Made by a program: the position numbers and the translations under genes. Positions 22,187-34,500 of a stretch of 64,000 nt of DNA are shown piece after piece; position 1 is the first letter of the stretch, and each line of letters opens with the position of its first letter. The notes beneath the pieces are model-generated. The model did no database searches. It was not told where the DNA came from and worked only from the letters and a program-made list of their open reading frames with translations. Origin of the DNA: Hyposmocoma kahamanoa (Eukaryota > Arthropoda > Insecta > Lepidoptera > Cosmopterigidae); NCBI RefSeq assembly GCF_003589595.1, contig NW_020653852.1, forward strand, positions 6,940,118 to 7,004,117, given 5' to 3'.

Positions 22187-22395
22187 TGCCTCGGTGGCCG
22201 AACGGTTACCATGCGGACTGCCACGCAGAGGTCCCAGGTTCGATTCCTAGGCCGGGAGAAATATTTGTATGGCCTACATTTATTTCTCTCGTGAGTTTGG
22301 GTGTAATTTGTGGTTGTCTATGTGTGTGTCCATGGCACCCGCGACACAGGGTTTCTCTAGTGCGGGGCTATGTTGAGTGTGTGCGTTATTATAAA
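22187..22395 (+). mobile_element. SINE-A, full-length copy
   Basis: Head TGGCCGAACGG (A box) and GGTTCGATTCC (B box) as in a tRNA. Body includes GAAATATTTGTATGGCCTAC, TGGTTGTCTATGTGTGTGTC and GTGCGGGGCTATGTTGAGTG. Related copies are at 39.7, 45.3, 54.6, 55.0 and 60.9 kb. Confidence 0.9.
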
Positions 22396-22839
22396 TTAAA
22401 AAAAATAATCTTATTGTATATTGTAATTATTTACCTTTAAGAACTAATATTGTCTGCTGAAAAACCAAATTTCTCAGGACAAATACGGCAATATTTTTGG
22501 ATCCAAGCACTTTGTGCACCTAATTAGCATTTATTTCTACGGCGGCAGCTAACGTTACAATTAGAACAAATAACAAACCCGGGACGGGTGCGATTTCTAA
22601 ATAATAAAAATTAACGCAGGAAAGGAGGTTACAGTTCTGGTGGTCAAATTCCGAATTATGCTGACGTATACGAGTTGTTAGTCGGTAAAAACATTATATC
22701 AAAATCCTGTTTCCGGCACTTGCTAACCACCCAGCCTAATCACGTAAAGTTTTAGCTTTGGTAGTTTAGGGCCTTTAAAATTATTTCAGTCTAGTGTTGC
22801 CGTTTAAACACTGTCAAAAGTATGATATAGATAATTAAT

Positions 22840-23060
22840 AATATACCAGACGACCACACCAATTGTCTGGTCTCAAACTAGGCGATTCCCTGTACTACGA
22901 GCACCAGAGCAACAGAATTCACAGCCAGGGCACTATCCGGAATACCCAAGTCAGAACGAATTTAGAAAAGTTCATGTCCCAAATTGATTCTCCCGGGAAT
23001 CAAACCTCCGCATGCAGCGCCCACAGTGCAAACCGTTGAGCCTCTGAGGTGGTCAAATTA
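22840..23060 (-). mobile_element. SINE-D copy
   Basis: The complement reads CTCAGAGGCTCAACGGTTTG, CACTGTGGGCGCTGCATGCG and GAGGTTTGATTCCCGGGAG, a tRNA-like head. A body ending near GGTCTCAGACCA-like sequence follows. Related copies at 44.1 kb (minus) and 53.9 kb (plus). Confidence 0.78.
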
Positions 23061-23970
23061 GTAGAAGTTTAAACAGCAACTGTCTAATCATTGTGTTACG
23101 GATCGATATCTTTCGCCTTTTGCGAGTAATACGTTTTTTTAATGCCACTCGAGGTCAGGAATCGCTGTTTTATGGATAATCAAACACAAGGTTTTCTATT
23201 AAATACATTGTTATTCACAAATTTTGTAAAAATAACTACATATTTGTTATACATTTTGAACCGAAGATTGGGCCCATAACCTCAAAGTGACAATAAGATG
23301 TCGGACTGACCCACAGAAGTGTAGAACTGTTAAAGCATGAAAGCTATAAGGCCAAAAAGCCGTAGCTATAAAAGAGTTCTACAAATTGTAGTTATAAAAT
23401 AAAGTATCTATACGAGCCTAAAGATTTAATATTGTCTTTTGATAATGTAATGTACCCGCCCGTGTGCGTACCACTCCTTTACCCATTTCTTATAAAAGCA
23501 ACATTCACGATTGTAACGATCGTGCTAGGCATGTTTAGGCTGATTGTCTTAGCCAAAGCCTCAATAAATTAAGAAAAAAAAACGCACGTGCTATAAAACA
23601 ATCTGCCAATACGAGCTCTCTTAAAAGGTACAATAAAAATGCTCTAAAAGGATAAAAGCGCCCTCAAACCTATTCGATGAGATCTATGTAAGTAATCATA
23701 TACTATTGAAACTTGTGCGAAACTCGACCGTTGCGTTATGTATGAAAACAATTTGTTTGTCATGGATAAATTGCAGTCTTATGCTGAAGTTAGGTATAGG
23801 TAATAGAAGTTATCATGATTACAGACCTACAATTATATCATCAGAGTATCATGCCAAGCGGAAACTATTGACAACAGATGTGTAGTGTCTTCATTAATTA
23901 AAAAATTAGTGTAAAGGTAAGCTTTTGAATTAAAGAATAAAAAATTTGAGGCCAGATTAAGATCACCTTA

Positions 23971-24135
23971 GGGTCGTATTCTAGAACTCTATTCAATGCT
24001 CAAGTCAGGATTGCACTGGCAACACAAGCACTGGAAATACGACCCTAATGGCAGGGACTTGAGTATGATTTCGAGTGCTTTAAACCATACTCAAATCCTG
24101 ACTTGAGCATTGAGTAGAGTTCTAGAATACGACCC
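23971..24135. mobile_element. MITE with TTA duplication (PIF/Harbinger-like)
   Basis: TTA on both sides of GGGTCGTATTCTAGAACTCT and its complement. The TIR runs about 40 bp through CAATGCTCAAGTCAGGATT with very few mismatches. 165 bp. A 3-bp TWA duplication and GG ends fit PIF/Harbinger. Confidence 0.85.
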
Positions 24136-25343
24136 TTAGTGTCAGAAAAAAACTGTTATTTCAAATGGCTCCAAAACAGAATACCTACACTCTATTATAT
24201 CTAAAATTGGTACATCGTTTTCCGACGTATAAAACAATTTATTATCTAACCTACGATTAAAAGGCGAAAATTGACGTTTTATAAATTCTTCTAAGGTTTC
24301 CTATTGCTGTGTCAATGAGTATTTTTAGAGCGTTTGCTGGTTACTAAGGTCTGGAGCTTTGTATATTCTGGTTGGTTACACTATTGTTAAGTGTAACAAA
24401 TGTAGTGAGGAGACCTGGTATAAGTATCCCAATAAGAGATTTAAATAATGTCACGTTAAAATGCTTTTGCCTTAACATTTTACTATAACCAATAGAAATG
24501 AACATTCCTTGATAGGGACCACATGAAACGGCGCATTCTTTTATTATAATTATCAGTGTTACTGCGTTTCTATAATTATGAGAAAAAATACTTGTGTTCA
24601 CTTGATTATAAGTATCAAATATCTTTGTTAAGTGAACAGCGGACCATAAACCTTGAAATGTCTATCATTTCAAAGTCGGATGAAAGAAAGTATGGAAAGA
24701 TGTATAAAATTAATTCTTAATAACAGATGATTTGCTGTGCACTTCAACATAGATATTCATATTTCATTTTATAAGCATCGACTTAGATGACATTATCAGT
24801 CGTTCTCATATACAAATAGCTAATATTTACATCAACAAAATTTACAACCCTTTCAGAGACAAGTCTCGAATCTTAATTAAATATAAAACTGCTATACATA
24901 ATACGAACAAATCTGCGTCTCTAATAAAGCTTAGATAAAAAAGAATGTTAAAGTAGCATCTCATTGAACTATCGATTTAATTTAAGCTTATGGAATCGAT
25001 GAATCGATAAAAACTTTTTCGCGAAGTATCTGGTTAGACAACTCTAACGTTTTTTTTTTAATTCAAATAAAATTATATAAGCTTATACCATTTTGGACTG
25101 CGGCCTTAATCTACTTTAGGGGCTCTTTAAACTTTCGATTTTTAAATATCTATAGACGTGGTTAAGCTAACTTTTTTTAAATCACATTACACTATCCATT
25201 ATCACCGTGCACGGTTGTGTGTGAACACAATATTCGATCTTTTGACACTCGATTCTGTGTCTGACAAACTAGCTTGCTAGTCCTTGGGAGCTAAGGGTTA
25301 ATAACTATTGGGTTTGAGCCTCTTCGGGCTCGGCGGTCGTAGA

Positions 25344-25549
25344 TCAGCTGGGTTGTTCGTCGCTTTCTCGATGCACGAGGACTCTGACCACTGTGGGGGG
25401 TGCAGTGGGGAGCGGCGCAGCGTCTGGTGACGCCTCGGTTACAAGGATGCTCACTTCGCTGTTGGTAGCGTGAGGGGAAGGAGTACGCGCCCGAGCAGGT
25501 GTCGTTGCCCTGCGAGCTGAATTTCTCCGCGATGTTATACGAAGGGAAC
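25344..25549 (-). CDS. NaCP60E: NaCP60E last exon, stop codon
   Basis: Acceptor TTTTCCAG, then [40 protein letters not shown], ending HRESDEQPS and TGA at 25344. GC-rich compared with flanks, consistent with coding use. Confidence 0.85.
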
Positions 25550-28500
25550 CTGGAAAATGCATAAAATAAAAATATTAAAATAATAAATCTTAATATAGCG
25601 CTCGTTTCCTCGTTTCTCATCCACAAAGATTTTGTTTGTCTATCGTGCTATTATTCTATTTCTCGTTATTAAGATGGGATAAAGCACGTTAGTCGATTTC
25701 GCTCTTGATGCTCTTGAATTTTAAAGTAAAAATATGACATTTAATAATTCAAATTAAGATATTAGCCAATAGACTAGAATAGAGCTTAAAACAAAACAAG
25801 AGATGGATTTAATTTTTCATATTGCCCCCTAATACATGCAGGGTGACCCTTAAAGGTATGCGAAATTTCTACTTATTTATTTATTTGATTGGTAGAATCA
25901 TCCCATGAATGTAGATCTTTAGGGGTCACCCTTCTTAAGTTAGTGGCATAAAGACTACAATAGTACTTACATATACTTCGAGGACTGCAATATAAGAACA
26001 AGCTACTAAGCATGCAGATCATTGCCTATTAAGCCTACTTTGCCATAGCATTCTATATTACTATAGAGGACCTGTTTTAAATGGGTCAGTTTGGGTGAGT
26101 GCGGACAGCCAGATATACAGCAAACATGCAAATAAATTGATTGAAATTGTAAATCCTTGAGAATTTTGGCAGGGCGAACACTAAACCATGGAACGTAATG
26201 CCAATTCCGATCAGTATTGAACAACACTTGGTGATAAAAAAATACAAAAAAAATTGACACGAAAATTACTTTTTGAAGGTATACTAAACGGCGTTGTATG
26301 CTTTGATTTTTAACAGAATATGTAAGTCCCACGTTGAGTGCCAATATTACATTTTTGGCGCCCAATGGGACTCCTTACTAACCGTTTAGTGAATATAATA
26401 GAAAAAGAGACACAGAAAGCAAAACATTACATATGAACCTGCGCGTTTTGGGCCACCGCCGTCCTCGTCGACAGCATCTTGGTGTCTCAGGAATAAAGGC
26501 AAACCATATGCTGATCTCCTTCGCGGTGGTGCTGATTCCGATCCGCTTGCCGCAGCCTGAGTATTAGTTAACGTTTAAAGTTCGTACACCCATGAGCGCA
26601 CGGTGTTACAAATACACTTTCATGGGTCTTACGGGTTAATTAGCGTAACTACGAGCATTTGTGTTCACAATGAATAGTATATTATGTGTTCATAACAAGT
26701 GACGTTTGTTTATCAGTAAGGTAGTAACTTTGTGTGTAGTTTCATGGCATTTGTATTGCAATAATTTGTTGCCTTTGTGCTCCGTGAACTAAAAGTTAAA
26801 CACACGTGTTTGTATTGAACCTTGTTATATTACAGAAGTATGTACAAACTATAGAATTCGATAACTCACTTGATCACCGGGAGTCGCACCCGGCAGCAAT
26901 AGCAACGGCAAGTTTAACCAGGCACCTCCAAGTTCACTAAGATCTGAGGCGTCAGACGCTCGCGAAGACTTTCTGCTGGACGCGTGAGAACTTCTTCTGA
27001 CATGCAAGAGGGCACTGAGACGGCCGCCCCAACCTCCACCTGGTGACCACTTTGTACTTTCCTCTTCATTGGAAGGACTGCGGTTCTTTCGCCTGAAATC
27101 ATAGAACAAAAAGTCAAGCTCCGACTAGTAGTATGCTTACTAACCAGCTTGAAAGTATACAACGTAAAAGTGAAGATTATTCATTATTTATTTATATATT
27201 TTTATAAATTTATATTCTGTTATTAAACAGCATTGGTTACCGTGATTTTCTTGTTAACGCAAATATTTGTACCGAGCATGTTCTCGCAATCAGCACTGGC
27301 TTGTTGCCAACAGCATTTATATTCATACATTATTTTAAGCTATAAACAACAGCGGTAAATATGGCTTACTTGACGTATTCCCTCCAAGATCGTTGTATCA
27401 TCCGGGCTGCCTTGTCTTCCCTTTTCCATATTCTTGTTGATGATACAATCTCTAGTTCTTTTCTAGTTGGGAATTGCTTCTTGAACTTGATGTCCATTTG
27501 TTCCTGTAGTTGTCTGAATGTGTCTGTTTCTTCGACATGGCCTAATACATGTTTGACTAAAGAGTGAAGGATGTCAAGGCAATGAATTTTGTTTCCTCTT
27601 GCAATGGGAAGGTTGAAGCTGACTAGAGCCACCGTGTTGGGTTTAGGTATGCCGAGGGGAGGGTCTAAGGATGCAATAAAGTCGGAGAGTTGGGTAAAGC
27701 TTATGAATTGTGTGGCGTGGGGATCATATCTGTAACAAAACAATATGTTTATACTCACGAAGTCTGCCGTTCGTAACTTTTTAATTATCAGAAGATAATA
27801 GATTTACTTTTAAATTGCTACATCCTTGAGTTATATTTTAGTTTAATAAAAAAAACTAACTTTTTACAGTTACAAATATTTCAGCCACTTACTTCGACCA
27901 TCTAATGTAAAACATTTCTAAATCGTCTTCAACAATCCCAATTTCTTCTTCTTGGTGAGCTTGATTGAAATTTTCCAAAATAATAGCTATGTACATGTTG
28001 ATAACAATCATATAGCTGATAATAATGAAAGAAGTAAAGTAGGTGATGGCAAGAAGTGGGCTTCCGCAGTTGCCATGGTCTCCTGGTATAGTTGGATCTC
28101 CTAATCTGCAGGCGGGTGGTTGAATCATGAGAGACTCCAAAACATCATTCCATCCTGCTGAAGTCATGAGCCTAGAAATTAATTTCAATACATAACAAGT
28201 TCTGGAATATGAAAATGGTTTGGTTTCTTTATACTAGTCAACAGGAAAACACTTTTTCTATTTTGTAAGGTCTGTATCTGTTAATATAAAAACGCTAGTA
28301 AATTTAAAGTCGCCTCCGTAGGTACAAGGCTTAACAAGCAGTGTTTTCTTTCTCGAGACACAAATTCACACTAACGATGTCAGTTTCAGTAAACTGAATC
28401 GGTTCCAGTCTTTAAGTAAGAATAACAGTTGACTTACCGAAAAAGTAATTGCATGCTCCTTCCGAAAGTCTGGAAGTTAACAATATCGTTCAGAGCGCCC

Positions 28501-31500
28501 TGTTCCTTGACGTGACCAAACACGGACATGCCTATGATCGCGTAAATGAACGTAATCAAGGCAAGAAGAGCGCCGATGTTGAACAGCGCTGGCAGAGACA
28601 CCACTAACGCAAACAGCAGTTTTCTAATGCCTTTAGCGGCCTGAAAGTAAGAGAGTCAATGGTTAATAGAGAAAGACCGAGTCATTATTACTCGACTAGT
28701 TTTTCAGCTTTTGAGTTTTAATGTATTTGGAAATTATAAAAACTAAACAATGCGACCTCGGAGGGTAGAAAATAGAATTCCCAGTTGAATCTATCATTTA
28801 TGTATTGCCATACAGAGCTTGACCACTGAACCACTCGGGATGTAATTTGTTGCTGGTAAAGCTTTGTATACTCACTTTAATCAGTCTTAAAATTCTCCCT
28901 ATACGAAAGACTCTAACCACCCGCAGTAAAGTAGGCGAAATGGGTAAATCAATCATTATATCTTCCATTAGTATTCCCAGGATCGAAGCCAGTACCAAGA
29001 GAAAATCGAACACGTTCCATGGCACAGTGAAGTAGTGATACCTTAGACCGACGATTTTCACTATTGCCTCTGAAATGAAATGTTAGCCATGTCAAGTCAA
29101 AAATAAGGTTAAAATGACGTAACGGCGACATGATTCGCCGAAAGTAGAAAGTAATGCCAGATTTTGCCCTACTTAAAAAATTTTAATGTAATAGATTTTA
29201 TTGGTAGGTCAATGTAATAGATTAAACGTCAAGTACTTTGTAAAAAAAGATCATATTCAACTGCAGGTATAACAAGTGTACATATTTTTGTAAGACAGTA
29301 AATAAAACTCACGAAAGTTGGATGGAAATAGTTATAGAAGTTTAAAAACAGTGTCTATTATACGCAGGTCAAATTATCTTTGTACGTAGATATATACATT
29401 ACAATGCCACTCGAAGCAAATTATCAATACTCGCTAATAATAACTATTATTTACTAAAACATAATTTGGCACAGAATCATGCGAAAATTTAAAGCTATAA
29501 CCTTGAGCCAATGCGGGTTAGAAGATACATTTCTATGACTTGGCAATCTTTGGCTCAATATCTTTTATATATATGTGCTGTTGTCTGGAACAGTACTTAC
29601 CAAGTCCAAATACTGTTGTGAAAAACGCGTTGCTCACTTCTAAGATGAAGAAAACAGAATGTGGTTGATCATAATGCTCGATCCCCATGGTGAGCATGTT
29701 AAGGAATATTAACACAAAAATAGCTATTTCGAAGCGTCTAGAGTTCGATAAATCGTAGAACATTGCAAGAAACTGATTTCTTGGCCGTTTTATTACTTTC
29801 TGAGGCTTCTTTCTCCCAAGTTTCTTCATTGCTGTGTAATAATGTTTTTGGCTTTCTGTGAGAAACATTTCTAATACTCCTCCTTCGTACTGGAAATAAT
29901 TAAACAATCAAATATATGGACGTTGAATGAAATGTGAAATATGTAAAGTTTAAACAGGTCTTACCTTTTTCTTGAGCATATTAAAGTTATCTATAATTAC
30001 TCCTATAAACAGATTGAGAGTGAAGAACGATCCACAAACGATGAAAATAACAAAATAAATATAAGCGTAAAGATTGGCTTCTCTTGCCGGTTGCAAGTCC
30101 ACCCCTCTAGCGTCCACTGCATCGGCCATTACTTCCATCCAGCCTTCAAATGTCGCCACTTGGAATAACGCTAAATATGCTACACCAACATGGTCAAATG
30201 ATATCTTGGAATTGATCCAAGAGAAATTATTATAATAGCACTCCCATTTATCATTTACTATCTGCAAAAAGATGTGTATTTTAATACGTGTATTCAAAGT
30301 AATATAAATGATATCAGAATGGTACATACCTCTAAAGGCAAAAGGTCCCCGTATTCATTGACGCATTTAAAGAACTTCCCGCCGAAAAACTGCACTCCCA
30401 TTATGGAGAATATCAACCAAAATACTAAACAAACTAATAATACATTGAAGATACTAGGTATTGCGTACATTAACGCGTTCACTACTATTCTCATGCCTTG
30501 CCATCGCGATATCGCACGCAACGGCCGTAAAGCGCGTAAAGTTCTTAGAGATCTCAATACTTTTAAGTTCTCATTTTCTTCTATTAACAAACTAAATACT
30601 GACACCTGTGGAAATTCAACCAAGATTATTATTTAAACTAACTACCAAGTAAGCAAACTAAATGAGAACTTCAAGAGATACTTACAAAAACTATAGTAAA
30701 ATCTAATAAAGTCCAAAAGCTGGTGAAATATCTGAAGAAGCCCAATGCTATCCATTTGAGAAACATTTCTATTACGAAGATCAAGCAGAAGCCCAGATTA
30801 GTCCAGTAGAGGATCTTTTTTAAAGGCTTGTTTTTTTCAAGGTGTATATCTTCAAAGCATAAGGTGATGCTTGAGGCGAAGATGAGCACTAAGATGAACC
30901 ACTCGAAGGCTGGCGTATCGACATAGCGGAGGACAAAGGTCCGAAGGACCATCCAGCGCTGGCCGATATTAGTTTCTATACATGAATCCCAACAAGGGCA
31001 TCTGAAATGATGGAACATTCCCTCATGCTGTTATTCGCACATGCTAAAAGTTTCTTGTGTAAAAGATTATCTTGAACAGAGGTAAAGAACAAGGTAAGGC
31101 AATCGAAGGTTCTGGAACGACATGCGAGATGCAGGCCAAACGTTATTAAAGAATTGATTTACCGGCCCTCCTTTACTTGCCCTCATTCTTTTAGTGGAAT
31201 CGACTGAAGTAATACGTACGCATCGTAACACTGTCGTGGATAGCAATCTTGAGGTACTTTAGACTCTTTTGGTTTACCAAAGCCTGGAAATTTCCCCACT
31301 GTGTCAACATATTCACCCTTGGAGTTCTTCCTCGCACCTACGGTTAATTCATCTACGTATGAAACTAAAGCTTGCCAGGGATGGCGCATTTCCGTGTTAT
31401 CCGTTCGTTTCTGATTTTCCTTACATAAAACATTCGGTGGTTCCTGCTCTTGTCTCTTTTTCTCTGGTGTAGTTTTGCTTGAAATTTGTGCCATCTCATA

Positions 31501-34500
31501 GTGTTCGTTTTCGTCTGGAATGTTATGATTAGCTATTGTTAATCCAATTAGAAGTCAATTTGTTTCTCGAGACCTTTTTCCTCGAGTTTTTTGATTTTAA
31601 AGTCTTCAGTTAGGGACTAACCTGTTTCAAGTTGGATATTCACCATAATGTTTCATGGAGACTGGTTTTGTTAGTTGATCGTTGGCCCATAAAACCCGAA
31701 ATAAATTAGAGACCCATAAAAAGTACAGACTTAGTTGGAAGCTACAAAAGATTGTTAACGTTGCATTTACCTCTTGAATCAGAAGGCTGCGTGTAGTACC
31801 CCGAAGAAGTTTGATTCAATAACCGTTGAGCTTGTATTTGGTCGACGGATGACGTATCGTCGAGGTTTTCTTTCGAATCTTCCCTTATGCTCGTGATTTT
31901 GTGTTCGTTTGCCAAATCACGCACGTCTTTTAAAGTTTCTTGGCTGCCGTGGTTGAAGTTGCTCGGGTACAATTGGGGGTATGCGAAGTCGGAACCTACT
32001 GATATAGGCCTGAAATTTTAAGTAATAGAATTTAACGATTTACCAACGTTTTAAATGTTGTTTCAAGAATTTGGATCAATATTAAAAGCGTTACCTAAAT
32101 CTAATGCTAAAACACATTTATGACGTCAACCGGAAGTTATGGTTATGAATGAATGGTTATTTGACGAAGCTGAGGGTATCATCTCCTGAAACGATTGTCC
32201 CTATTACCGACCAAACATTATCATAAACAAACGTTTAAAACGTTAACACTGAACTCTTACAACTTTTGATAACCAATACACAAATTTACAATTTCTGGTT
32301 TTAAGACAAAGATATGTATGTGTTTTTACGTACCTATTCAATGCTTCTTGGTAACTATGACTATAAATATTGTCGTGTGGGAATAAGACTGTCTCCTGTA
32401 TGGACGATGAGTATCTCTGCTCACTGGGTATTGAAGATTTGTGTTCATCCTTCATAGCGCGATGTTGTATCATAAATTCGTTAACTAGCTCTTCTAACTT
32501 AGATTTTTTTTCACTCTCTTTACTTCTAGATATAAGGAAACCTTTTTTTCTTACTATAGAACGTATTCTATCGAAACTTTTAGCTAATTTGGAATCTTCT
32601 CCGACTTCCTAAAATGGTAACAATTTTTTTAATAAAATGTTTGGTAGCTGAATATATCTCAGGTGTATGAATTAGCATTTGATTAATGGTTGCTTTTGTT
32701 TCTTGCCTTCGTAATAAGTTACTTTTAAACTGTAACAAATCATAACATCAAATATGCCCTTTATGAAATATATTGCGTAAAGTTCGCTTTGGAAATTTAT
32801 AATAGTGACTGTTCTAGATTAATTGTTTTAAAAGTGGTACTGAAAAATTTAAGTAAAGGAACATTCCGCTCATTAAGCATGTTACATTTATTATGCAAAT
32901 TTTGGAAATTCATATATCCAAGGTTGCATCAAAGAGGAAAGGTGGAACACCTTTTTACGACCTTCGAAAAGCAGTGTAATAAAGATTAAACTTCACCTTT
33001 ACAGTTACGTAAATAGAAAACTAGTAAGACAGGATAGAGACATAGCAGCACACAGAACAGACAATAATATTAACATTCATGAAGGACAGTACGTGCCAAA
33101 GAGTCACAAGACAACAAACAACATCGAAAGTAGACTAGGTAAGTACTCACAACCATTACTGGAAAAGCGGAACCTGATTAATGAATTTAAGAACTTTATA
33201 TTGAACAGTTTACTCAAATTTGACAGTCACCTATTAGTTGCTGATTATAAGTATAAATTGTAGTCACGAATAGTATTTTTGATTTTAAAAGCGGGTTAAT
33301 GCCATTCTGACAGTGGCATGTTTAATAATTACCTTAAGTAATCCTTTTAAGCATGTAACTGTTTAAAATTTTTCTAAAAGTATCATTCATGTAAAATTGT
33401 CATTGAGAACAAACATTTAATCGCTTTGAATCGATATTTTTTAGACTTATAACAGAAATTGAAAATAAACTGTTCACCAAATCCATAAATTCACAAACAG
33501 GTCACAAAAGTGCACAAACAACATCAAACACGACCATACCATTACCTCCTTCCTATTCTTCAATTCCTCGCTATTAAAACTATTAAGTAGCAAGGCAAGG
33601 AAGAGGTTGAGCACCATGAAGTTTCCCATAACGAGTGCGGGTAGAAATATGAAGAAACAGCTTTCGGCTCCAGTTGCTTGTTCTGCCCTCATGCAATCCC
33701 AAAGAGGTTCTATCCACTCTCCACAGAGTATCCGGAATATCATCATAAACGAGTGGAAGAAATCGTTGAAATTCCACCTACAGTTGATTATTTGGAAATT
33801 TTAGAAATAAACATTATCAGTATAGGTAAATACATCGTAAAATAAAATTGTCGGCTATAATAAAAATAGTACATGAAAGAAAATTTGATAGAAAAAATTT
33901 TCTTCCATTTATTTTTCTACTTTCTTGACGATGATGAAACCTCCATGAAACAAACACAACTGAAATCAGTATACAATACTGCCATAGTTTTATTTAGAAG
34001 ACTGCTTTTGTAAAATTGTTTGTTGGTAGAATTACTTAATTGATAAAGGTTTTTCGTCTACATTTATTTTATACTTTTGGATTACATAGATTGGGAATAT
34101 ATGCCATAGGAGTTGCAATGAATGTTTATAAGAATGAATGTAGGTAAGAAAGATACATTTAAAAATTATCAGAGAGAGTATTAAGTTAACATAACCTACC
34201 TAACTATAGAACCTTACGGAATTGGTCATGTGAATGCAATAGTGAGAGGAGAGTGATTGCGAAAGTGATCATTATAAAATATAAAATGATTGTTACTGTT
34301 TGAGAAACAATAAAAATATATGTTAGAAAAAACAAATATACGATTCAGATCCGAAAAAAATACTTTAACTTTCAACAAAAATAACAATAAAAGATCATAC
34401 CTGGGTACTGGATCAGGTTCGAATTTATCCGGAGTATAAGACTTGGAGAACAACTGCATACCGATGACGGCAAATATGTAAATAACTATTACTAACACAA

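Larger units (their letters stand above)
20206..25343. other. Intergenic, NDUFS4 to channel gene (convergent)
   Basis: No gene seen. Contains three MITE or SINE insertions at 20701, 22187 and 23971 and a family D SINE at 22840. The channel 3' UTR must begin at 25343 and run leftwards; its end was not identified. Confidence 0.55.

Noticed and set aside
25811..25945. Possible MITE (GGGTGACCCTTAAAGG and CTTTAGGGGTCACCC)
   Set aside because: The inverted match is short and imperfect and no target duplication was seen; too weak to list.
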